Shown here one piece after another: positions 1 to 5,764 of a stretch of 12,859 nucleotides of DNA. Origin of the DNA: Dehalococcoidia bacterium (GTDB lineage: Bacteria; Chloroflexota; Dehalococcoidia; SZUA-161). The notes beneath the pieces are model-generated. The model ran no database searches, was not told the DNA's origin, and saw only the letters and a program-made list of their open reading frames with translations. Location of the stretch: positions 1 through 12,859 of the forward strand of contig JAUXAX010000062.1 of NCBI GenBank assembly GCA_030619685.1, written 5' to 3'. The translations under genes and the position numbers were made by a program. Each line of letters starts with the position of its first letter. Position 1 is the stretch's first letter.

Positions 1-1309
1 ACGCGGTGAGAAGGGATACGTTTACCGCGAGATAATAGGCAAAGCGCTCTTGGCCAAAGGTGGCTATTAGCATTATCACGCTCCAGACAAGGAGCAACGT
101 CTTGGCAGCAGTTCCGTCTCTTATGACAAGGTAGGCTATCATGGCGAGCGCTATTAGAGAAAGGTAAAAGCCCGTGGTGAAGTTATCCCATATTCTCGAT
201 ATTGATGAAAGCCCGCCTGCCTCAGCGATTGTTGCCTCTCCTCCTGTTGGGCTAAGCACGCCAACTTTGTCCAGAATCGAGTTGAGCAGAGAGGGGTTGA
301 CAAGATTGAATAATGCTAGGCCAATGCCGCCCAGAGCTGCTAGCGCTAGGGGATAGTAGGCTCTTCTCATAGTCTTTCTGGTCATTAAGAGCGAAAGGCC
401 GCTCATCGCAAGGAAAGCCAGGATGCCGATGAGCAGCGATGAAACCTGGAGGTTCCCAAACTGGTATTGCCCCGAGAGGGGAGCCACCATTAACAGGGCC
501 ATGAGGAAGGAGGGCACACCGATGATACAAAGGTAATCGGTTGACCTGCCTCTCAGGTGGTCCATGATGTATTGAAGAACGGCGAAAACGAAGATTATGA
601 ATATGAAGAGGGCACCGCCAGTCCACGAAAGGAGGTATAGTCCTAATGCTATGCCGGTCAGCAGGGAATAGATCAAAGGTTTTCTCAGGGTTCCCCAGTC
701 CCTGCTCCACACGGTGCTGAAGGAAATCCCTTTCTGTTTTGAGCTTTTGACTGCCAGTATCAGGAGCAGCATGGTCAAGGTGCTAAACAGGACTTCGGCG
801 ACATGGTGATCGGTGAAGCCGAGTAGGGAGCGCATAAGGAATTCGCCGGGCAATATGGCAATAAGAGCCGCACCCAGAAGTCCGGCCTTCTTGTTGAATA
901 GCTCCTTCCCTATGAAGAACACAGGTATGGTTACGAGGGCACCCAGGATTGCCGGGAAATAGGCGCCCAATGTTTCTATCATCCTCGGGGATGGGGAGCC
1001 TGCCCCGAAGAGCCAGATGAAAAAGCCGCAAAGCCAGTCAAAGAAAGGCGCGCTAACTATTTCTTGTCCGGAGGGATAGAAGCCGTAGGGGTCGAAGGGC
1101 ATGCCGTGAGGGAAATGCTGGACTAGATTCTCTATCACCCGCATGTGATACCAGGGGTCGTTTATCTGGAACCTGACCCAGCCGTTGGCAAAGACGTTGT
1201 CATAGGGGAAGTACACGCGCAGAAAGAAAGCGATACCGAAGATCAGGGCCAATGCCAAGCTATATGTGGCTCGGGTTGACAGCTTTATTCTTGCACCGAA
1301 AGTGTTCAT
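1..1309 (-). CDS. STT3-family oligosaccharyltransferase, N-terminal 436 residues (C-terminus beyond window)
   Basis: Membrane enzyme that transfers a lipid-linked glycan to asparagine in N-glycosylation sequons on the outer face of the membrane (Stt3/AglB/PglB family). The frame stays open from ATG 1309 to the left edge. Visible landmarks are a first hydrophobic helix at about residues 17-30, the first external-loop acidic motif NDPWYH with D51, the DHH motif at 167-169 followed by VAEVLF, many further hydrophobic segments, TIAE at 360-363 (the family's TIxE motif), and GQERFAYYLAVNVSLL near the cut, typical of archaeal-type STT3. The WWDYG catalytic-site motif would lie outside the window. 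The gene begins 49 bases after the DUF1616 stop, so the two are probably cotranscribed. No Shine-Dalgarno sequence precedes ATG 1309. An in-frame TTG at 1355-1357, two bases after the DUF1616 stop and with AAGGA 11-12 bases upstream, is an alternative start. Family assignment is secure; the glycan and target proteins are unknown. Confidence 0.93.
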   Translation of the reverse strand, partial: MNTFGARIKLSTRATYSLALALIFGIAFFLRVYFPYDNVFANGWVRFQINDPWYHMRVIENLVQHFPHGMPFDPYGFYPSGQEIVSAPFFDWLCGFFIWLFGAGSPSPRMIETLGAYFPAILGALVTIPVFFIGKELFNKKAGLLGAALIAILPGEFLMRSLLGFTDHHVAEVLFSTLTMLLLILAVKSSKQKGISFSTVWSRDWGTLRKPLIYSLLTGIALGLYLLSWTGGALFIFIIFVFAVLQYIMDHLRGRSTDYLCIIGVPSFLMALLMVAPLSGQYQFGNLQVSSLLIGILAFLAMSGLSLLMTRKTMRRAYYPLALAALGGIGLALFNLVNPSLLNSILDKVGVLSPTGGEATIAEAGGLSSISRIWDNFTTGFYLSLIALAMIAYLVIRDGTAAKTLLLVWSVIMLIATFGQERFAYYLAVNVSLLTA

Positions 1310-1358
1310 TATGAAGATAATGAAAGATTGTAATGCCAGCGGAAAGGCGTGTTTCAAG

Positions 1359-2228
1359 CTAGCTTGTGTCCTTCACATCAAGCCACAGGTAAAGCGACCT
1401 GTAAGGCTCCTCATCTCCGTTCCTATATAGAATGAATTTCACTTTCTGGTCATCCCCCAATTCTTGGGGTATGAAACTTACTTCACTTTCCCATTTCTGG
1501 TCGTGGTCCAGTGCGGGTGGCCTGATTGTGCTGTTGCCCTCGCCGTCTATTAGAATCTCAACTCGGTACGTTAGACCGTCTTCATGTTCGTGGTTTACGA
1601 TGCCCAGGATCACCTTTCCTTCCTCCCCTACTGTCAGCTCGTCGGGGTAGTTGTCGGCCTTGCCATCGAGTCCCAGAACATAAAACTCAGTGAACTTCTC
1701 TCCAGCCTTGGGGGTAATGATGACATAGGCCAGGGTGCCGATAGCTCCCAATATCGACGCCACCAGAACAATGGACAAGACTTTGTCCCAGCCGCTCATC
1801 GCTGTCCACTGCGACAGGTTGACGTTGAAGCTGATAGATAGGCGCTCCTCTTCTGGCAGTTTGTGCCGGCGGTACCAGGCTGCGCCAGAAGTGGCCAGAA
1901 TGAACAGGGTGATGGAGACAAGGATGGGATACAGCTTAATGCCCCATGGGGTATAGTTCAAAATCAGCCCGATGAGCGGCGCAACGGCAATGGAGAGTCC
2001 AAAGCTCAGGGCAACCCTTTCGATGCTCCCCAGATCAGCTTTCTTAGGGAAGAGGGCAGCTATTAGCGTATATCCGGGGAAGAAAAGGATGAAAGGCAAT
2101 CCGAGTACGATGCGTAGTGGGTTCGAGGGCAGAAGAGTGATGATAATGATTAGGAGGATGGAGAGGATATCTATAGCCGCAAGCTCGTTTCCAGGTTTTA
2201 TCCTCAAGAGGCCTCCATTTTGTGGCAA
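1359..2228 (-). CDS. DUF1616 family membrane protein
   Basis: Uncharacterised membrane protein of 289 residues. Five hydrophobic segments are visible at about residues 17-34, 41-60, 72-90, 99-118 and 150-171. The second carries the family-like stretch LPFILFFPGYTLIAALFP. A soluble C-terminal domain of about 118 residues follows, starting ITPKAGEKFTEFYVLG and rich in beta-type sequence, probably outside the cell. This layout is that of DUF1616, known mainly from archaea and some bacteria and often found near surface-glycan genes; the function is unproven. It sits directly upstream of the STT3 gene, which suggests a role in glycosylation or in a surface glycoprotein. The start is uncertain. TTG 2228 gives the full frame (a stop lies just upstream in frame), but TTG 2207 has GGAGG four bases upstream. 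An ATG at 2217 is out of frame. Family call fairly sure, role inferred only from the neighbour. Confidence 0.85.
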   Translation of the reverse strand: MPQNGGLLRIKPGNELAAIDILSILLIIIITLLPSNPLRIVLGLPFILFFPGYTLIAALFPKKADLGSIERVALSFGLSIAVAPLIGLILNYTPWGIKLYPILVSITLFILATSGAAWYRRHKLPEEERLSISFNVNLSQWTAMSGWDKVLSIVLVASILGAIGTLAYVIITPKAGEKFTEFYVLGLDGKADNYPDELTVGEEGKVILGIVNHEHEDGLTYRVEILIDGEGNSTIRPPALDHDQKWESEVSFIPQELGDDQKVKFILYRNGDEEPYRSLYLWLDVKDTS

Positions 2229-2264
2229 GAGCCACGGCTTCCACTAACTCCAACTTTGGTGAAG

Positions 2265-2293
2265 ACTATAATACAAGCTTGGCCAAAAGGCAA
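2265..2293 (-). promoter_or_regulatory. Candidate sigma70-type promoter for the DUF1616-STT3 operon
   Basis: On the minus strand TTGCCT (2293-2288) and TATAGT (2270-2265) are separated by exactly 17 bases, matching the -35 and -10 consensus at four and five of six positions. The predicted transcript would start near 2258, about 30 bases before the TTG start of the DUF1616 gene. Seen by eye only. Confidence 0.45.
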
Positions 2294-2568
2294 CATGGCT
2301 GGTAAGTATTGAGTAGTCAGCTTTCAGTTCTCAGCAAAGCCTGCAGGAGCATATGGCCATAAGCTCGGTATACCTTGTGTCAGGGCAGATAGTAAAGGCA
2401 GGGGCTAGGGGGTAAAGCTGAACAACACAATGCTTAGTTTGGGCGTGATCGATGCCAGAGGCGAAAACCGCCGACATCGCTATAGATGCCTCAATAGGGC
2501 GTCTGTGGGAGGAAAAGGCGATCTGAAGATAGAGAAAGAGGACCTCGTGTCTAGAAGGCTATTCCGGC
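2294..2568. other. Intergenic stretch containing the undetermined distal end of the IS110 element
   Basis: No convincing gene is visible. This DNA lies downstream of the transposase stop and upstream of the DUF1616 promoter, so the boundary between the insertion sequence and its host site must lie here. IS110 elements usually lack long terminal inverted repeats and target duplications, and I could not place the boundary. A 24-codon reading frame from ATG 2452 to TGA 2526 (plus strand) exists but has nothing to support it. Confidence 0.4.
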
Positions 2569-3819
2569 TCAGGATTTCTTGCCACTAGAGATTATGGTCG
2601 TCCCATATTTCCTCTGATATTGGTATGGCTCCCCGGCTTTGAGACAGTGATAGATGATTTCAGCTAGCTTGCCCATGGTGCTGACTAACGCTTTCATCCG
2701 CGGTTTACCGCTGGCTACTTGGCGGAGGTAGTGGTCCTTGAAATCGTTGTCACGGACATTAGTCCTAATGCAGCCTAAGCATACTTGGAATAATACTCGG
2801 CGCCCATGCCTACTTCCCTCTTTCCCTTGCCTAGTTCGGCCAGGGCTAGTGCCTGACTGGGTGAGGCTACTGTAGACTCCAAGGGCTTTCTTGAACTTCT
2901 TCTTGTCGGGCCACCTGCCTATGTCCTTGATAATTGCTACAATAGTCGCGGCGGCGATCTCGCCAAGGTGCGGAAACGAAAGCAGAATGTCCCCGTATGG
3001 ATGTGTCGCTACTTCCGTTCGGAGTATAGACGTCAGCGCATCACGTTTGGCCAGCGCCTCCATTCTTTGATGACTCAAGTCTCTGATTAGCCATTGGTAG
3101 ATTTGCCCAGGGATACCAACTGTGTTAGCGGCAAGTTCGAGTATACTCTCCTTGTCTTTCTGACGCAGGCCTTGGATCGTCTCTAGACCATTGCTTGCAA
3201 GGATATCTTTGGGGGTCGGGTAATAGGGCGTGATCTTCAGAAGCTGACTAAAATACCGGGCTTCACCTTCAGGAAAGACTGCCAGCAAGAACTGGTGCAG
3301 CCTGTTATTGGCTTGGCTAGCCAATTTGTTGAACTGCCACCTTTGCAGCACCAAAGCATTTAGAGCTGCCGCCTTGGACCCAAACTCGGGTGTCATTGCC
3401 GAAATACGGAATGATAGTCCATGCACATCTCTCAGGTAAAGCAGGTACGCAGTGCTAGTGGCATCGATTACATCGCTCTTACTCTCCTGGTCGAGAAAGC
3501 GCTCCCTGGCTGCCTTGACCGCTTTGGTCTCCAGATGATAAACAGTGTACCCTTTCGCCTGCAGGAAATGGACCACAGGTTCTGAGTAATGACCTCCTGT
3601 ATGGTCAACCGCAATAGCTACCTCCTCAGTGCTGGAGATATGTGACCTAATGGCCGTATCAAGGCGTTCAAAGTCATGGATATCATTCTTAATGTTAAGC
3701 GGCTTCACCTTTCTCCACGGTGCGCCAGGGCCCTCTAACAGAGCTACAGGCACAACTGCCGCCTTATGCTCCCTGCTATGAATATCAAGCCCTATATAGA
3801 GCTTCCGCTTGTAAGACAT
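2569..3819 (-). CDS. IS110-family transposase (DEDD-type, complete)
   Basis: DNA recombinase of the IS110 family, in which a RuvC-like acidic domain and a C-terminal serine-containing domain act with a bridge RNA. Counting from the preferred start, the N-terminal domain shows YIGLDIH with D12, AVDHTGGHY with D72, and SKSDVIDA with D116 and D119. The C-terminal Transposase_20 region starts at LSFPHLGEIAAATIVAII and continues to a QSGTSPGRTRQGKEGSRHGRR stretch, where the family's nucleophilic serine is expected. The second acidic position is Asp where the family usually has Glu. Length (416 residues) is normal and there is no frameshift, so the protein may be active. I prefer ATG 3819 because GGGGGA lies about eight bases upstream; ATG 3834 would add five residues and has no ribosome binding site. 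Confidence 0.93.
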   Translation of the reverse strand: MSYKRKLYIGLDIHSREHKAAVVPVALLEGPGAPWRKVKPLNIKNDIHDFERLDTAIRSHISSTEEVAIAVDHTGGHYSEPVVHFLQAKGYTVYHLETKAVKAARERFLDQESKSDVIDATSTAYLLYLRDVHGLSFRISAMTPEFGSKAAALNALVLQRWQFNKLASQANNRLHQFLLAVFPEGEARYFSQLLKITPYYPTPKDILASNGLETIQGLRQKDKESILELAANTVGIPGQIYQWLIRDLSHQRMEALAKRDALTSILRTEVATHPYGDILLSFPHLGEIAAATIVAIIKDIGRWPDKKKFKKALGVYSSLTQSGTSPGRTRQGKEGSRHGRRVLFQVCLGCIRTNVRDNDFKDHYLRQVASGKPRMKALVSTMGKLAEIIYHCLKAGEPYQYQRKYGTTIISSGKKS

Positions 3820-3840
3820 GATCCGTTCCCCCATTCTAGT

Positions 3841-4057
3841 TCACGGGGCGGGCAATCTGCCCAGTGCAACGAACCACAGTACCGTCAGGCCTTGCCTCCA
3901 AATGCCGACCAGTCGACAAATTGATCTTTCACACTGTTCCAGTATCTTGACCAAGACCATATTTGGTTTATGAGCTGCCTCTTCAGAGCTATTAGGCTCT
4001 TGTTAAGGAAGCATCAACCATGATAATATCTGGTCTCAGCCCGCTCCGTGAACCAAA
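3841..4057 (-). ncRNA. Candidate bridge RNA region in the IS110 transposase leader
   Basis: The minus-strand transcript upstream of the transposase could fold. TTTGGTT (4057-4051) can pair with AACCAAA (3968-3962). Inside that span AGAGC/GCTCT arms (4000-3996 with 3989-3985) form a hairpin with a six-base loop. GGGCA/TGCCC (3862-3850) forms another hairpin with a three-base loop, close to the transposase start. IS110-group elements are known to encode a bridge RNA here. I did not identify the target and donor loops or the RNA ends, so this is a position-based inference with some structural support. Confidence 0.4.
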
Positions 4058-4185
4058 CGAAAAACAGCATATACTACCTTCAATCCCAGCGACAATCCCT
4101 ACGCAGTGGTGTTGCCAATTATGGTGCTTACTTTGATATGTGGACCTCGCGTTACCTTTGTTTGCTAATTTTCCTTGGGTATGCT
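4058..4185. other. Gene-free spacer between the IS110 leader and the regulator operator
   Basis: No open reading frame or RNA gene is recognised. One end of the IS110 element probably lies in or near this stretch, but I see no terminal repeat that marks it. Confidence 0.35.
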
Positions 4186-4209
4186 ACTCATAGTCTGTAG
4201 ACTTATAGT
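4186..4209 (+). promoter_or_regulatory. C-box-like operator upstream of the XRE regulator
   Basis: Two copies of a palindromic half-operator, ACTCATAGT (4186-4194) and ACTTATAGT (4201-4209), lie 15 bases apart start to start. A perfect AGTCT/AGACT inverted repeat (4192-4203) spans the middle. From memory, controller proteins of restriction-modification systems such as C.Esp1396I bind tandem ACTTATAGT-type sites with the same 15-base spacing. The second copy contains a possible -10 box (TATAGT, 4204-4209) with no good -35, as expected for an activator-dependent promoter. The site is 45 bases before the regulator's ATG. Confidence 0.6.
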
Positions 4210-4254
4210 ATACACCACCCTACGATTCAGTCAAGTATTTGGCTAAGACGGTAA

Positions 4255-4488
4255 ATGAAGATGATAGAGAAGCGGTTTGGGGAAAGGGTGAGGAAGCTAC
4301 GACTGGCAAGGAATTTGTCTCAAGAAGAACTGGCATTCAAAGCACGTATGCACCGGACCTACTTAGGTGGCATTGAAAGGGGAGAACGAAATCCATCGCT
4401 AAAGAATATCGCTGCCGTAGCGAAAGCCCTAGATATTACTTTATCTCAATTGTTCTCGTTTGACGACCCAAAATCTGGGGGAATTTGA
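4255..4488 (+). CDS. XRE-family regulator resembling restriction-modification controller (C) proteins
   Basis: Small DNA-binding protein of 77 residues that is almost entirely one HTH_3/XRE domain. The first helix is around residues 8-19, LSQEELAFKA (21-30) is the scaffold helix, and HRTYLGGIERGERNP (33-47) is the recognition helix and turn. The string RTY..GIER..RN resembles the DNA-contact region of C proteins such as C.Esp1396I and C.AhdI. The operator upstream also looks like a C-box, so the gene is probably autoregulated. In this reading it would normally control a restriction endonuclease gene, but no endonuclease or methylase follows: the next 480 bases are gene-free. A stop codon lies just upstream in frame, so the start is ATG 4255 or ATG 4261; neither has a strong ribosome binding site. 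It could also be an ordinary prophage- or island-type XRE repressor. Confidence 0.85.
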   Translation: MKMIEKRFGERVRKLRLARNLSQEELAFKARMHRTYLGGIERGERNPSLKNIAAVAKALDITLSQLFSFDDPKSGGI

Positions 4489-4764
4489 ACTCCTAAGGAG
4501 CGCTGTAGCCCTGAACATGAGTAGGAACCTCGACAGGGCTGTCCACCTCAGGTGAATAATGAATTTTATTGACGCCTTGATTTAGCGCTCGGCCGTTTAC
4601 CTTAGGTAACAAAACATCGATTTGTGTAGTATAGCTGTCGATTCTTTGTCAGCGGAATTGTCAACGAAATTAACAGCACCTAACGTCACTGGACGGTACA
4701 GGATGAACTCAAAGGGGCCGATTTAGTGTACTCAACAATACGTGTTGATACGTGATAGCACAAA
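4489..4764. other. Gene-free stretch with short inverted and direct repeats
   Basis: No coding region or fragment is recognised in any frame. AGCCCTG (4507-4513) pairs with CAGGGCT (4534-4540), a 7-bp stem soon after the regulator stop but without a T-run. CACCT/AGGTG arms follow at 4544-4554. TTACCT/AGGTAA (4597-4609) is a 13-base palindrome with one central base. ATACGTG occurs twice, at 4738-4744 and 4748-4754, just before the tRNA fragment. These could be integrase or excisionase sites, but that is speculation. Confidence 0.4.
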
Positions 4765-4774
4765 GGGCGTACAT

Positions 4775-4816
4775 TTTACACACAGAAGGCCGTAGGTTCG
4801 AGTCCTACATCGCCCA
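4775..4816 (+). pseudogene. 3' half of a tRNA-Val (UAC), probable integration (att) scar
   Basis: The sequence matches a tRNA from the anticodon loop to the end: loop TTTACAC (4775-4781, anticodon TAC at 4777-4779), 3' anticodon stem ACAGA (4782-4786), variable loop AGGCC, T stem GTAGG/CCTAC with loop TTCGAGT (4792-4808), 3' acceptor strand ATCGCCC and discriminator A (4816). No CCA is encoded. The five bases before the loop (TACAT) cannot pair with ACAGA, and no D arm is present, so this is not a working tRNA. Integrases of the tyrosine family often recombine at the anticodon loop of tRNA genes and leave such a 3' copy at the far end of the inserted element. In this reading the element lies to the left, and an intact tRNA-Val would sit beyond the left edge. 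Confidence 0.75.
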
Positions 4817-4835
4817 CGTTCAATTCTAAATAAAC

Positions 4836-4854
4836 TGGGCACAAATTGGGCACA
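4836..4854 (+). repeat. Direct repeat TGGGCACA, two copies
   Basis: TGGGCACA occurs at 4836-4843 and 4847-4854, an 11-base period of about one helical turn, 20 bases after the tRNA fragment. The position beside a putative att site suggests recombinase or accessory-protein binding, but it may equally be ordinary flanking DNA. Confidence 0.4.
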
Positions 4855-4876
4855 TAAGGTTTTAGGAAATAAAACG

Positions 4877-4909
4877 AAAAGGGGCAGGTAACAGGGCCAG
4901 CCTCTTTTT
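4877..4909. terminator. Bidirectional rho-independent terminator
   Basis: AAAAGGGGCAGG (4877-4888) pairs with CCAGCCTCTTTT (4897-4908) across an eight-base loop, with one A-A mismatch and one possible G-U pair. A T-run follows on the plus strand and an A-run precedes it, so it could work both ways. It lies 60 bases past the tRNA-Val 3' end, where the ancestral tRNA transcript would stop, and also downstream of the minus-strand VOC gene. Confidence 0.65.
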
Positions 4910-4975
4910 CTATATAAAGGAACCTTTGTGCTTGGACTGGTGATTGGGGGGGCACGTCACTCAGCTTGAGCGGTT

Positions 4976-5425
4976 TTAATACTCGATCAGTTCTACCATG
5001 ATACCGCCGAACCTGTCGGTGTTCAGGTAGGCGAAGTCTACTCCGTTGAGGTTCTTGCGAAATATCACGTCGATCCCCTCCTTCGCCAAATCAGCCAGCT
5101 TAGCGTCAAGGTCATCCACCTTAAAGCGCAAATGATGGAGTCCCTCTCCTTTTTCCCTCAGGAACTCCGTGTGGATTGTCTCGCCCTCCAGAACCTGAAT
5201 CAACTCAAGCTCAACAGACCCCGATTGAGCGAAGGCTATCTTCAACCGGGCATCGCATGATTCGCCCCGGTAGAGACAGTCTTTCATATCGAGTTCAAGG
5301 ACACTCCAGGGACCCCAGCCAAAGACAGAACTGAAGAACTCCATGGTCGCGTCCATATCCTTCACCACGATGCCGATCTGTTCCACTGGCGGTAGTCTCA
5401 ACTTGGGTTCTCTTCCTTCTGCCAT
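4976..5425 (-). CDS. VOC (glyoxalase/methylmalonyl-CoA epimerase-like) family protein
   Basis: Metal-dependent enzyme of the vicinal oxygen chelate fold, 149 residues, with two beta-alpha-beta-beta-beta modules (Glyoxalase_4 type). The first module starts VEQIGIVVKDMDATMEFF (14-31). The second starts GLHHLRFKVDDLDAKL (95-110) and ends FGGIMVELIE. By comparison with methylmalonyl-CoA epimerase, the metal ligands would be Q16, E74 or Q77, H97/H98 and E145. The first ligand is Gln here where the epimerase and glyoxalase I have His, so the reaction may differ. GGGGGAG lies just before ATG 5425 and supports the start. The gene is the last of three minus-strand enzyme genes, 339 bases after the alcohol dehydrogenase. 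The fold is sure; the substrate is unknown. Confidence 0.85.
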   Translation of the reverse strand: MAEGREPKLRLPPVEQIGIVVKDMDATMEFFSSVFGWGPWSVLELDMKDCLYRGESCDARLKIAFAQSGSVELELIQVLEGETIHTEFLREKGEGLHHLRFKVDDLDAKLADLAKEGIDVIFRKNLNGVDFAYLNTDRFGGIMVELIEY

Positions 5426-5557
5426 CTCTCCCCCTTTCTATCTCTCTTTGTTCAGTCAACCGTCATCCCGTAACCGTCTCGATGGCGGCCACCATGTACC
5501 TGTGACTAGCCCCGGATTATTGTACCACCTTTAAAGCTAGAGTTGCTGGCATGTATG

Positions 5558-5619
5558 AGGATGGCATAGCCGCAATACGCCCTACTGTCTTCGAGTTAGA
5601 CTCCCGGATATTGAACTGA
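5558..5619 (+). repeat. Repeat B, copy 1
   Basis: These 62 bases align without gaps to 6912-6973, with 50 identical positions (81%) by my count; most differences are transitions. Shared blocks include TAGCCGCAA, GCCCTAC and CCGGATAT. The minus-strand reading gives similar peptides in one frame in both copies, so it may be an old coding remnant or a dispersed intergenic repeat. Confidence 0.65.
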
Positions 5620-5672
5620 GAACGCAAACGCTTAGGGTGTGAAGGCTCATTTGAGTAGCCAGTATACTATAT

Positions 5673-5703
5673 CACACACCGGTCCGGTTGGGGGTGGGTG
5701 GCA
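5673..5703 (+). repeat. Repeat A, copy 1 (G-rich core)
   Basis: These 31 bases match 6876-6906 at 28 positions in the same orientation. The 19-base core CGGTTGGGGGTGGGTGGCA is identical in both. The core has four G-runs and could form a two-tetrad G-quadruplex on the plus strand. The minus strand, which is the transcript strand for the neighbouring genes, is C-rich and G-poor as in Rho loading sites. Confidence 0.7.
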
Positions 5704-5764
5704 TGGTAGAGGCCATTGAATTCTCTGGCGTTGCACTCTCAGGCATACGGTGCTTCATACCATT

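Larger units (their letters stand above)
2569..4057 (-). mobile_element. IS110-family insertion sequence (ends approximate)
   Basis: A complete IS110-type transposase gene plus a long non-coding leader with potential RNA structure make up this element. The coordinates given run from the transposase stop to the distal arm of an inverted repeat in the leader. The true termini were not identified, because this family normally has no long inverted repeats and makes no clear target duplication. The long region upstream of the gene fits the IS110 group, where the guide (bridge) RNA is encoded before the transposase, rather than the IS1111 group, where it lies after. Confidence 0.7.
5426..5764. other. 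Intergenic gap carrying repeat copies B1 and A1
   Basis: The gap between the VOC and alcohol dehydrogenase genes has no credible gene. It holds one copy each of two repeats also found in the gap at 6761-7059. A minus-strand TACAAT (5524-5519) could be a -10 box for the VOC gene, but no matching -35 is seen. Confidence 0.5.

Noticed and set aside
252..710. 152-codon minus-strand frame
   Set aside because: It lies out of frame inside the STT3 gene, which shows family motifs (DHH, TIAE) across the same bases.
783..1031. 82-codon minus-strand frame
   Set aside because: Shadow of the STT3 reading frame; peptide is proline/arginine-rich and unlike any family.
2044..2253. 69-codon minus-strand frame starting just upstream of the DUF1616 gene
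   Set aside because: Overlaps the DUF1616 N-terminus out of frame; the DUF1616 frame has clear membrane segments and the family pattern.
2452..2526. 24-codon plus-strand frame beginning MPEAKTADIAIDA
   Set aside because: Short, with no ribosome binding site or family match; it could be a gene remnant at the IS edge but cannot be supported.
4507..4540. Rho-independent terminator after the XRE gene
   Set aside because: The 7-bp stem has a 20-base loop and no T-run after it.
4765..4816. A complete functional tRNA gene
   Set aside because: Only 52 bases with no D arm and no pairing partner for the 3' anticodon stem; called a tRNA fragment instead.
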